Assembly: GCF_016056295.1 (NCBI RefSeq)
Contig: NZ_JAECZB010000008.1
Coordinates: 1-64,000, forward strand
Length of the DNA: 64,000 bases
Source of the DNA: Atlanticothrix silvestris CENA357
GTDB lineage: Bacteria; Cyanobacteriota; Cyanobacteriia; Cyanobacteriales; Nostocaceae
Direction: 5' to 3'
Shown: positions 18,812-26,744 of the stretch, piece after piece
Layout of the letters: every line of letters starts with the position of its first letter
How positions within the stretch are numbered: position 1 is the stretch's first letter
Translations under genes and position numbers: made by a program
The notes under the pieces: generated by a model
Told to the model about the DNA's origin: nothing
Database searches by the model: none
The model's input: only the letters and a program-made list of their open reading frames with translations

Positions 18812-19666
18812 ATGCCTGAATTGCCTGAAGTTGAAACAGTCCGAAGGGGTCTAAATCAATTGACCCTCAACCGAGAAATTACGGGTGGAGATGTGTTGCT
18901 CAATCGCACCATCGCCTACCCGTTTTCTGTCGGTGAGTTTATTTATGGAATAAAAGGAAGTAGCATTGCTGCTTGGCATCGTCGCGGCAAATATCTCTTA
19001 GCTGAACTTACTCCATCTCCCGCCACCTGTTGGTTAGGAGTTCATCTACGAATGACTGGTCAATTGCTGTGGCTGCATCAAGATGAGCCATTACACAAGC
19101 ATACGCGGGTGAGATTATTTTTTGGGGATCAGCAAGAATTGCGCTTTGTTGACCAACGCACCTTTGGTCAAATGTGGTGGGTTCCCCCAGGTGTGGCAGT
19201 AGAAAGTATTATTACTGGTTTGGGAAAACTCGCCTTAGATCCGTTTTCACCAGAATTTACAGTGGATTATCTTGCTGCAAAACTGCAAAACCGCCGCCGT
19301 CCGATTAAAACTGCACTGTTAGATCAGTCTGTGGTGGCAGGATTAGGCAATATCTATGCTGATGAAGCACTGTTTAAAAGTGCAGTGTTACCAGAGACTT
19401 TATGTACAAATTTGCAGTTAAAGCAAATTGAGCGTTTGCGGAGTGCAATTATTCAAGTATTGGAAACTAGCATTGAGGCTGGAGGCACAACTTTTAGTAA
19501 TTTCCTCAATGTTAAGGGGATCAATGGTAATTATGGTGGTGTTGCCTTAGTTTACAACCGTACTGGAGAGCCTTGTCGGGTTTGTGGTGAATTGATCCAA
19601 CGGATTAAGTTAGCTGGTCGTTCCAGTCATTTTTGCCCCCAGTGTCAGACCCCTACGGGGAATTAA
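18812..19666 (+). CDS. mutM: Formamidopyrimidine-DNA glycosylase
   Basis: Base-excision repair enzyme that removes 8-oxoguanine and formamidopyrimidines and cuts the strand by beta/delta elimination. The N-terminus MPELPEVETVRRGL carries the catalytic Pro2 and Glu3. The H2TH region (DQSVVAGLGNIYADEALF) and the C-terminal zinc finger (CRVCGELIQR...HFCPQCQ, four Cys) are intact. Length 284 is usual for cyanobacteria. It lies between psaE and ndhO; a strong hairpin follows it. Confidence 0.97.
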   Translation: MPELPEVETVRRGLNQLTLNREITGGDVLLNRTIAYPFSVGEFIYGIKGSSIAAWHRRGKYLLAELTPSPATCWLGVHLRMTGQLLWLHQDEPLHKHTRVRLFFGDQQELRFVDQRTFGQMWWVPPGVAVESIITGLGKLALDPFSPEFTVDYLAAKLQNRRRPIKTALLDQSVVAGLGNIYADEALFKSAVLPETLCTNLQLKQIERLRSAIIQVLETSIEAGGTTFSNFLNVKGINGNYGGVALVYNRTGEPCRVCGELIQRIKLAGRSSHFCPQCQTPTGN

Positions 19667-19687
19667 AAATTAAAAATTAAAAATTAA
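19664..19687. repeat. TTAAAAA heptamer repeat at the mutM stop
   Basis: The stop codon of mutM is part of a 7-bp repeat (three copies of TTAAAAA and a partial fourth). The repeat follows straight on from the coding region. Confidence 0.6.
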
Positions 19688-19700
19688 GAACCCTACAACG

Positions 19701-19739
19701 AAAAGTGGGCGCTTCACGGTTTCCGTGCGCCCAACTTTT
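19701..19739 (+). terminator. Long hairpin, probable mutM terminator
   Basis: A long near-perfect hairpin: outer arms AAAAGTGGGCG and CGCCCAACTTTT, inner arms CACGG and CCGTG closing a TTT loop, with a small CTT bulge. The 3' arm supplies the T run. It lies 35 bp past mutM. Confidence 0.7.
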
Positions 19740-19920
19740 CAAGACAGCGAAAAGTTCTGCAAAGAGTAGTTTACGACTTGAGCGAAATACCGTGGGCTTG
19801 TATCTTTGATAATTAGCTTGTCAGCGTTAATTGAGTTTCGCTAATATTCAATGTATTTGCATGTTGATCACGAGCTAAGATCCTCTGTAAAAGAATCTGC
19901 GAATTTTTAGAGGGCAACTC

Positions 19921-20136
19921 ATGGCGGTCAAAAAAGGAGATATGGTTCGCGCTGTGCGCGACAACCTGGAAAACAGTACAGAAGCACTAGCCAGTGATAC
20001 TCGCTTTCCTTCGTATTTGTTTGAAAGTCAAGGCGAAATTGTAGATGTTAAAGGTGATTATGCCTTGGTGAAGTTTGGAAAAGTTCCTACACCAAATATT
20101 TGGTTACGCTTGGATCAACTCGAAGAGTTTAAATAG
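19921..20136 (+). CDS. ndhO: NDH-1 subunit O
   Basis: Small peripheral subunit (71 residues) of the cyanobacterial/chloroplast NDH-1 complex, which oxidises ferredoxin for cyclic electron flow and respiration. The start [19 protein letters not shown] and the segment [37 protein letters not shown] are diagnostic. An SH3-like barrel is expected. The ATG follows an AGAGGG ribosome-binding site. The order psaE-mutM-ndhO is one I recall from other cyanobacteria. Confidence 0.95.
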   Translation: MAVKKGDMVRAVRDNLENSTEALASDTRFPSYLFESQGEIVDVKGDYALVKFGKVPTPNIWLRLDQLEEFK

Positions 20137-20149
20137 TTTTTAGTTTTTA

Positions 20150-20394
20150 GTTTTGTAGTGAGTTAGCGCGGTGAAGCAGTGCGTTGGGCGGGTTCCCAAG
20201 GCACTCCGTTGGGCGGCTATGCCGACTTGAAGGAAGTGCCGCCGACTTAAAGCAACTGCTGAACCCGTAGGGTCTTGGGGGTTTCCCCCATGAGCGACTA
20301 ACGTTAGCGTAGCGGTAGCGACGTTAGGAGCGTCACCCGAAGGGTAAGCACTTTAGTGCTTAGAAGAGTCAGGACTAAAGTCCTTACTACAAAC
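20150..20394. repeat. Composite palindromic repeat element
   Basis: Intergenic element of about 245 bp between ndhO and mdh. Its ends are inverted copies: GTTTTGTAGTGAG at the left and CTTACTACAAAC at the right. Inside are several short palindromes: GGGGGTTTCCCCC, AAGCACTTTAGTGCTT and AGGACTAAAGTCCT. The GC-rich core (TTGGGCGG, GCCGACTT repeats) differs in composition from its flanks. This looks like a small dispersed repeat or a non-autonomous element of the kind common in Nostoc-type genomes. No coding capacity is visible. Confidence 0.65.
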
Positions 20395-20452
20395 TTACTT
20401 TAAACTTGAAGACTTTATCTAACCCGCCTTCGCTGAAAGCGTTCCTGTAATT

Positions 20453-21427
20453 ATGATTTCTTCTCCTGAGTCCCCCATTCTGTGTCGTTTACCCCGTGTA
20501 ACCATCGTTGGCGCTGGTAGGGTTGGTAGTACCTTAGCGCAACGTATTGCAGAGAAAAATCTAGCAGATGTGGTATTGCTAGATATCGTTGAAGGAATGC
20601 CCCAAGGTCTGGCACTAGATTTGATGGAAGCTAGGGGAATTGAACTACATAATCGCCAGATTGTTGGTACAAACAATTATGCTGATACCGCTGGTTCCCA
20701 AATTGTGGTGATTACCGCCGGACTTCCCCGCAAACCAGGGATGAGTCGGGATGACTTGCTGAAAACTAATGCCAAGATTGTTGTGGAAGCAGCCAAGAAT
20801 GCGATCGCCTGTTCTCCCCATGCTATTTTTATAGTCGTCACTAATCCTTTGGATGTGATGACTTATTTGGCTTGGCAAGCTACAGGTTTATCACGAGAGC
20901 GAATTATGGGTATGGCTGGCGTGTTAGATTCTGCTCGCTTTGAAACCTTCATCGCTTTAGAATTAGGAGTGTTACCTGCTGATGTTAAGGCGATGGTATT
21001 GGGTAGTCACGGCGATTTAATGGTTCCCTTGTCTCGTTATGCCACTGTCAACGGCATTCCCATCACAGAATTGCTGGATGCAGCCACAATTGAACGTTTA
21101 GTGCAGAGAACTCGCAATGGTGGTGCGGAAATTGTGGAATTGATGCAGACAGGTGGAGCATTTTTTGCCCCGGCTTCTGCTACGAGCGTGATGGTGGAAT
21201 CGATTTTGTTGAATCAATCGCGGTTATTGCCTATTGCAACATATCTGCAAGGCGAATATGGTTTAGAAGATGTTGTAATTGGCGTTCCCTGTCGTTTGGG
21301 TTGCGGTGGAATTGAGAATGTCTTGGAATTAAATCTTAGTGATAGTGAAAGAGAAGCTTTGCATACTTCGGCTCAATCTGTGCGTCAAAATATTGTGAGA
21401 GCGCAAGAAATTTTGGCGATTAAATAA
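20453..21427 (+). CDS. mdh: Malate dehydrogenase
   Basis: NAD-dependent malate/oxaloacetate interconversion, LDH-like MDH class (324 residues). The Rossmann motif GAGRVGSTLAQ is near residue 20. The substrate loop GLPRKPGMSRDDLL has the arginine that favours oxaloacetate. The catalytic His sits in MVLGSHGDLMVP and the Asp in GVLDSARFETF, with NPLDVMTYL between. The coenzyme Asp (VLLDIVEGMPQG) indicates NAD. The ATG at 20453 gives about 13 residues before the fold. A terminator follows at 21501. Confidence 0.95.
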   Translation: MISSPESPILCRLPRVTIVGAGRVGSTLAQRIAEKNLADVVLLDIVEGMPQGLALDLMEARGIELHNRQIVGTNNYADTAGSQIVVITAGLPRKPGMSRDDLLKTNAKIVVEAAKNAIACSPHAIFIVVTNPLDVMTYLAWQATGLSRERIMGMAGVLDSARFETFIALELGVLPADVKAMVLGSHGDLMVPLSRYATVNGIPITELLDAATIERLVQRTRNGGAEIVELMQTGGAFFAPASATSVMVESILLNQSRLLPIATYLQGEYGLEDVVIGVPCRLGCGGIENVLELNLSDSEREALHTSAQSVRQNIVRAQEILAIK

Positions 21428-21500
21428 TAGGTTTACATGGAGTTTTTTTAGTAAATTTGCTTTTGAATAAGCAATAATTTATGTAAATTTTTTATCTTAG

Positions 21501-21531
21501 CGACACCAAATTTGGGTGTCGTTTATTTTTT
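21501..21531 (+). terminator. Rho-independent terminator of mdh
   Basis: Stem CGACACC (21501-21507) with GGTGTCG (21515-21521), short AT loop, followed by TTTATTTTTT. It lies about 75 bp beyond mdh. Confidence 0.85.
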
Positions 21532-21646
21532 ATGAATCAGTCCCACTGTAACGCTGATATATTCAGCAATTTCCCGGTTATTTATCCGGGCTAAATAATT
21601 TAAAAAGATACAGTTGTGATTTTTTGGTCAAAAGAATATATCCAAT

Positions 21647-22300
21647 ATGTCATCAAAAAAAACAGCCCAAACTCAAACTCGTCTTTTGCTAGCTTTGTGG
21701 GATTTGGGAGGAAAACAGCAAGAAGTAAAAAAAGGACAACTTACGAAGCGGATTGTAGCCAAAGGTAAGAAAGCAGCAGATTATCAGGATGTATTTGAAG
21801 GATTACAGCAACAAGGAGCGATCGCAATCTCCAAAAAGGGATACTCTCTAACATCTCCCAAGGGTTTAGAGGTATTGGGTGATGGTTTGAGAAGTGATGA
21901 TTTTAAATTTGAAGGGACGATTGTCGGAACTTGGGCGGCGAATGCGTTAGTGAAGTGGATTAGTCAGATTGATGTTGCGAACGCTAGTGCAGATGTACCA
22001 GTTAATGGTAAGAGTGCGATCGCTTCTTACGACGAGTTTAAATCAGTGGCGTTGGAAGTCTACGACAAGCTGAACCAAAACTATAACTTAAACGATCTTG
22101 TGCCAATTTATCGCATCAGGAGAGAAATAGGCGAACGAGTTAGTCGTACAGAGTTTAATGATTGGCTGCTGGAAACGCAAGCTAATGATATTTTTCAGCT
22201 GATGACTGGAGAGATACCAGACTTTAATTCTGATAAACGTGACGACTCAATCACCATACCTGGAGTAGGATTACGCTCTTACGCGAAGCGTTTGAATTAA
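21647..22300 (+). CDS. Winged-helix protein, gene A of three-gene cassette
   Basis: Unrecognised 217-residue protein. Residues 8-80 read like a winged-helix DNA-binding domain (helices TRLLLALWDLG and GQLTKRIVAKG, then FEGLQQQGAIAISKKGYSLT as recognition helix and wing). The C-terminal 70 residues (LVPIYRIRREIGERVSRTEFNDWLLE, then DSITIPGVGLRSYAKRL) look like a second winged helix. The first gene of an apparent operon: gene B starts 50 bp downstream and gene C only 6 bp after B. It may bring the ATPase/nuclease to DNA or act as a sensor or regulator of the cassette. No catalytic motif is seen. Confidence 0.7.
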   Translation: MSSKKTAQTQTRLLLALWDLGGKQQEVKKGQLTKRIVAKGKKAADYQDVFEGLQQQGAIAISKKGYSLTSPKGLEVLGDGLRSDDFKFEGTIVGTWAANALVKWISQIDVANASADVPVNGKSAIASYDEFKSVALEVYDKLNQNYNLNDLVPIYRIRREIGERVSRTEFNDWLLETQANDIFQLMTGEIPDFNSDKRDDSITIPGVGLRSYAKRLN

Positions 22301-22350
22301 TCAGATTCCCACTAATCCCCGTGCATTAAGTTACACCTTATAGAATCACT

Positions 22351-24366
22351 ATGACCAATAACCTTACGTCTCCCATAGAAGCTGTCAATGCTGCCATTCA
22401 AAGCCACAATCCATTTATAAACTCTGGCATTGTTAAAGAACAGGATATTTGGAAGAAGAAATCGCCAGACGTACCTAGCTTAAATGCCCATGCTTCTGAT
22501 GCAGTTTTTCGAGCAATTGAATTAGTGCGAACAAGTCAATCTAGTCAAGACAAAGTGACTTCAATTGCTATAACTGCACAGCAGGGAGTTGGTAAAACCC
22601 ACCTCCTTAGTCGCATTCGTCATCATCTCGAAAAAGAAGGTGGTGCTTTATTTGTGTATGCGAGCGCTAATAACTATACAGATTTAAATCTGGTTAAGTA
22701 CCAATTCCAGCAAACCTTGGCAGATAGTCTAAGTAAAAGTGGTAGCCAAGAAGTAATGCAGTGGCAAGAAGTAGCCGCAGCTATGGTAAGCGAAGTTAAA
22801 ACTGATAATTCCTCCACTCCAGCAGAGTTAGTAAAAAAATTTGACCAAGTGTATGCAAGTAGTTTGGCTAAAAACAAAAACTTGATGAATGCTCTGCAAA
22901 AACAAGTTATCAAAACTAAAACCAATGCAGATCCCTATATTCTTCGGGCTATTTTGTGGACGCTTTCAGAAACTCAAGCACCTTTTGCAATCAAATGGTT
23001 ATCTGGTGGAGAATTAGCTCAAGTTAATGCTGATGAGTTAGGACTACCTAATCCTAGCAAAGCAAATCAAGATAGAGAAGCTGAAGCTCTTAAAAATATT
23101 CAGCAAATATTGAATCTGGTTAGTTTTTATAACCCAGTCGTTATTTGTTTTGACGAAATAGATGTTAAAAATAACTCTACTGAGGATGGGTTTCCAACCG
23201 AAAGCGTAATTGCTAATTTGGTCAAAATTCTCCATGACACTCTCGAAAATTCTGAACTTAGTCAAGGTGTTGTTATTCTCACAGTAATGTTGCCTGAAAC
23301 ATGGAGAGATAAAGTAAATTCTATGCCAGGTGGTACGCCTGATAGAATTTCAAAGTATACACAAAGAAAACCACTAGAGTTAAAACACGTTAGTGGCGAT
23401 TCTATGGTTGAATTAGTCACCGTTTGGTTGAAAGAATTTTACAGTAAAAAAAGTTTAATTCCTACTCATCTACTTTACCCATTTAAAGAAAGTAAGCTAA
23501 GAGAATACGGCAAAGTAAGTAAGCCCAGTGTCAGGGAAGCTCTGCGATGGTGTGCAGATAATTTTAAGATTGATGATGAGCCACTTCCATCTGCTCCATT
23601 TGAGAGGTTTGCTCTGGCATTCAAAAGAGAAAGCGAGGCAGATATTGGAGATTACTTAGAGAATAGTGACCTAATTGCTGAAGCTCTCTATTTTGGCTTT
23701 TTAACTTTAAAAAATCAGACTTTAGAAGGAGTAATGATTGAAGAAGTTACAACCGATGTAAAGCCTAAAGCATATCATATAAAACATTATATAGACTTCA
23801 AAATTATTGGTAATGAAGAAGGAAAAGAAGTCAAAATCGGCGTAGCTGTAATACAGTCTTCTCAAGTTACATTAACAGCAGGATTAAAATGGTTAATAGA
23901 TTACGAAAAATATGATCTTACTCGCGGGTGTTTAGTTCGTTCTGAATCCAAAATAAAACAGATAAAAAATAATTCATCTGCATATAAATTACTAGACGAG
24001 CTTGTACTAAAAAGAGGTGGAGAACACGTAGATTTGATAGAAGAGCAAATTCGTCCACTTGTGGCAATTTTAGCTATTTCTCAAAAGCGGCAAAATTATC
24101 AATTAACAGAGGAGCATATTTTCGACCTTATTTCTAAGAATAAGATTACATTTGATAATCTTTTACTTCGAGAGATTTTAAGTAATCCGTCTGGTAATAT
24201 TCCTAAACTTGATGATGAAGACGATGATAGTGGAGTAATAAAGGAATTAACAGATTTGTCTAGTAGGAGTGAAATAGAAGACGATGAGACTGAACTAATA
24301 GGGGAATTAACAGATTTATCTAGTAGGAGTGAAATAGAAGACTCAGACGAATTGAGCGGGTTGTAA
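22351..24366 (+). CDS. AAA-type ATPase, gene B of three-gene cassette
   Basis: ATPase of 671 residues. Walker A is QQGVGKTHL (77-85; the usual first Gly is Ala76). Walker B is VVICFDEID (263-271) with D268/E269. The stretch before it (LWTLSETQAPFAIKWLSGGELAQ...LGLP) recalls the DUF2791/BREX-type ORC-like ATPases, in which a similar WLxG segment precedes Walker B. A probable sensor-1 segment follows (VVILTVMLPETW). The middle has a winged-helix-like region (SVREALRWCADNF) and the C-terminal third is unassigned. The last 47 residues are acidic and contain a tandem duplication of ELTDLSSRSEIED from a 60-bp repeat. The stop lies 6 bp before gene C, so coupling is likely. Confidence 0.75.
   Translation: MTNNLTSPIEAVNAAIQSHNPFINSGIVKEQDIWKKKSPDVPSLNAHASDAVFRAIELVRTSQSSQDKVTSIAITAQQGVGKTHLLSRIRHHLEKEGGALFVYASANNYTDLNLVKYQFQQTLADSLSKSGSQEVMQWQEVAAAMVSEVKTDNSSTPAELVKKFDQVYASSLAKNKNLMNALQKQVIKTKTNADPYILRAILWTLSETQAPFAIKWLSGGELAQVNADELGLPNPSKANQDREAEALKNIQQILNLVSFYNPVVICFDEIDVKNNSTEDGFPTESVIANLVKILHDTLENSELSQGVVILTVMLPETWRDKVNSMPGGTPDRISKYTQRKPLELKHVSGDSMVELVTVWLKEFYSKKSLIPTHLLYPFKESKLREYGKVSKPSVREALRWCADNFKIDDEPLPSAPFERFALAFKRESEADIGDYLENSDLIAEALYFGFLTLKNQTLEGVMIEEVTTDVKPKAYHIKHYIDFKIIGNEEGKEVKIGVAVIQSSQVTLTAGLKWLIDYEKYDLTRGCLVRSESKIKQIKNNSSAYKLLDELVLKRGGEHVDLIEEQIRPLVAILAISQKRQNYQLTEEHIFDLISKNKITFDNLLLREILSNPSGNIPKLDDEDDDSGVIKELTDLSSRSEIEDDETELIGELTDLSSRSEIEDSDELSGL
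24243..24342 (+). repeat. 60-bp tandem duplication inside the ATPase gene
   Basis: Bases 24243-24282 and 24303-24342 are nearly identical (one mismatch seen in 40), exactly 60 bp apart and in frame. They encode two copies of the acidic ELTDLSSRSEIED segment at the C-terminus. This is a recent duplication. Confidence 0.85.
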
Positions 24367-24372
24367 TTAAAC

Positions 24373-25938
24373 ATGAGTGAATCAATTTTGATTTATAACG
24401 CTCTATGTCTACCTGCTCCTGATATTGAAGCTTTAATACAAGGGCGAATTATTGCAGTCATGCCTCGTAAATTGCTTAATACTGAGCAGAAATTCGCTCT
24501 TTATCCCCTTGATTATTCAGCAAGTTTGCTTTCAATTGAGCAATACTACCACCCAAATTTTGTACCTCTTGCTCAAAGTGCTTTGACACAGTTAAATAGT
24601 CAAGGTATTTTGTTACAGCCTAAGCAAATAAGCTTACTTAAAAATGATGAACAGTTACAATTACCCCTGTTATCTCATGAGACAGTTTCAATTAAAGCTT
24701 GGGCTAAATGTGAACATTGCCAAATACTAGATCCGACTAAAAACTTAGATATTTTGTCTCAATTAACTATATGGAAAACAGAAGTATTTGAGGCAATTTT
24801 ACAGAAACAACCGCATATTTTTTTGGCTTACTTGCGAGTTTATCATTTACCTCAATTATGTGCAGTTGTAGCTGAACCCAACATTCAAGAAAAACTAGGT
24901 AAATTTGTGGCTTTACCTAATATTGGTGCTTCTGAAGAAAAGCCAATATTAAACGATCGCACTTTCGCCCAACGCAAACACCAGTTAGAAAAACTAGAGC
25001 CACCCCTATATCCTGAACTAGAAGAATTACAGAGTGCGATAGCATCTTTAACTATTAGCCAACCAGTAGCGAAACAATTAGACGACGATATCAAAATATT
25101 TTTAGGTTGGAGTAGTGACAAGCTAATTAAGCAACCCGATCCAGATTTAGCTTGGATAAATAATATTGCAAAATTGGGCGATCGCAGCATCGAGCTAGAA
25201 GAGAAAAAAAGCAACTATCAAGCTGGTACAGATTTTGAAAACATCACACGTCAGAGTCTAGAGTTTTTAGGATTTAAAGTTGAAAGTGCTTACAAAGGTG
25301 GTGCTGGAGGGCTAGATTTATTTTGTTCCCAGCCTTACCCTCTAGTTTGCGAATGTAAGGCAGGTAAACTTATTCCTAGCCGTACTGTTGAAGAATTACT
25401 TAAGCTGGGTGGAATGCATTTAGGTAAAACTCAATTATTAGGCTCAGCTAAGTTAGTAATCGGCCCTGGTAATCCATCGCCAGATACACTGAAAGCTGCT
25501 AAAGAATGGGAAGTAAGTATTATTAACGCTATGACTTTACAAAAACTAGCTGAACTCAAAGCAAAATATCCAGGTGCTATTAATTTAGTCGAATTACAGC
25601 AATATCTACAACCTGAGCAAATTGACTACCAAATTGATAAATATATTGATAAAGCTGAAAAAGAAATCAATTTGCGATCGCAGATTATCACAGCAGTAAA
25701 AGAACTGTCTGAACAAGACAACGAAAGTTCAAAAGCTACACATCAGAGTTTTACAGTTACAGAAATTCGTGTTCATTACAATGCCACTCATACCCCCAAG
25801 CTAGCTGAAGAAGCGGTTAATGATTTATTGATTGAACTTTCTTCACCATTAACAGGCTATTTAGGAAGAAAAAAAGGAAGTGATTGGAAAAGCGATCGCT
25901 TTTACTTTTTACGCGATCTTCCAATTGTTCCAAAATAA
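24373..25938 (+). CDS. DUF1802-PD-(D/E)XK nuclease fusion, gene C of cassette
   Basis: Protein of 521 residues in three parts. Residues 1-165 match the cyanobacterial DUF1802 pattern (NALCLPAPDIEALIQGR, FALYPLD, KAWAKCEHCQILD with a Cys pair at 113/116, IFLAYLRVYHLPQ). Residues 285-420 look like a restriction-endonuclease fold: E289 in TDFENITRQSLEFLGF, D315 in GGAGGLDLF and E327-x-K329 in VCECKAGK, a complete E...D...ExK set. Residues 440-520 look like a winged helix (VTEIRVHYNATHTPKLAEEAVNDLL). DUF1802 proteins are normally short; the fusion to a nuclease is unusual. It starts 6 bp after the ATPase stop. I infer nuclease activity on DNA or RNA driven by the ATPase. Confidence 0.75.
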   Translation: MSESILIYNALCLPAPDIEALIQGRIIAVMPRKLLNTEQKFALYPLDYSASLLSIEQYYHPNFVPLAQSALTQLNSQGILLQPKQISLLKNDEQLQLPLLSHETVSIKAWAKCEHCQILDPTKNLDILSQLTIWKTEVFEAILQKQPHIFLAYLRVYHLPQLCAVVAEPNIQEKLGKFVALPNIGASEEKPILNDRTFAQRKHQLEKLEPPLYPELEELQSAIASLTISQPVAKQLDDDIKIFLGWSSDKLIKQPDPDLAWINNIAKLGDRSIELEEKKSNYQAGTDFENITRQSLEFLGFKVESAYKGGAGGLDLFCSQPYPLVCECKAGKLIPSRTVEELLKLGGMHLGKTQLLGSAKLVIGPGNPSPDTLKAAKEWEVSIINAMTLQKLAELKAKYPGAINLVELQQYLQPEQIDYQIDKYIDKAEKEINLRSQIITAVKELSEQDNESSKATHQSFTVTEIRVHYNATHTPKLAEEAVNDLLIELSSPLTGYLGRKKGSDWKSDRFYFLRDLPIVPK

Positions 25939-25981
25939 TATTACGTATCTCTTTATACCAAAAAAACTACTCGAAAAGGAC

Positions 25982-26001
25982 TTTGGTGAGATCTCACCAA
26001 A
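25982..26001. terminator. Perfect 20-bp palindrome after the cassette
   Basis: TTTGGTGA and TCACCAAA flank a GATC loop. It lies 43 bp beyond gene C of the cassette and could terminate its transcript, but no strong T run follows. Confidence 0.5.
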
Positions 26002-26068
26002 ATTAATTGCTAAAGATACTAGCCATTGCGAAATGTCTATGCTATATTAACAAAGGATTGAAAAACTT

Positions 26069-26142
26069 GGCTCAGTAGCTCAGTTGGTTAGAGCACGGGA
26101 CTCATAAGCCTGGGGTCGTTGGTTCAAATCCGACCTGAGCCA
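26069..26142 (+). tRNA. tRNA-Met (CAT), elongator type
   Basis: A full cloverleaf can be drawn. The 7-bp acceptor GGCTCAG/CTGAGCC is perfect, as are D stem GCTC/GAGC and T stem GTTGG/CCGAC (one G-U). The anticodon loop is CTCATAA with anticodon CAT, and the discriminator base is A. The G1-C72 pair argues against an initiator tRNA. The innermost anticodon-stem pair is A-G, a mismatch. CCA is not fully encoded (CCAT follows CTGAG). A tRNA-Ile with a modified CAT anticodon cannot be excluded. Confidence 0.92.
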
Positions 26143-26269
26143 TATTTGATTAAGCAAAATATAAAGGTTCCAGCTTCTAGTCATGAGTAGTATTGGATAG
26201 CTGGCGTTGCTGAGCTAGGAATCACACGACTTTGAGTCGTCTGAGGTTCAATAATTCAGCATAAATTGT

Positions 26270-26467
26270 TCAAAATGTACCCTTAAATGCAGCATACGCA
26301 AGGGTAACAATAATTGGAACAATGATAGGAATAATAATAATTAGTCCCGTTTTGCCAAAACGGATTTTTTGCCCATCCGCTTTTAGAACAGCAATTACAC
26401 CTGCGGTGGCCATTGAAATCCAAATAATTCCAAAAACGATAAAGATAGTAAATGTTGAATCATTCAT
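26270..26467 (-). CDS. Small two-helix membrane protein
   Basis: Unrecognised 65-residue protein with two predicted transmembrane helices (IFIVFGIIWISMATAGVIAV and LIIIIPIIVPIIVTLAYAA) joined by a basic loop (KADGQKIRFGKTG). The ATG is a normal start. The hydrophobic pattern and clean start favour a real gene, but no family is recognised. It stands alone between the tRNA and the metallo-hydrolase. Confidence 0.5.
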   Translation of the reverse strand: MNDSTFTIFIVFGIIWISMATAGVIAVLKADGQKIRFGKTGLIIIIPIIVPIIVTLAYAAFKGTF

Positions 26468-26744
26468 AGTCTTTTTGTACTAAGCTGTCACGTATCTAAG
26501 TTGCACATCTTTTTGTATGGACTGTTAACGGTCAGCAATCAACAAACTTAGGAAGTGATTGTGTAATTTAAAGGCGTAATAGCTTATGACTTATTTTCTC
26601 AATGCTAATGCCTGCTGACTCATTTGCACTACCTCTGTGTTCTCCAGGTGTTTTAAAGGTAGGAAGTAGGAGATTGGAATAGGCAAAACTCACAACCAAG
26701 CTGGACGATTGATAATAAAGGCAGGTGTTATATTTGCTTTGGTT

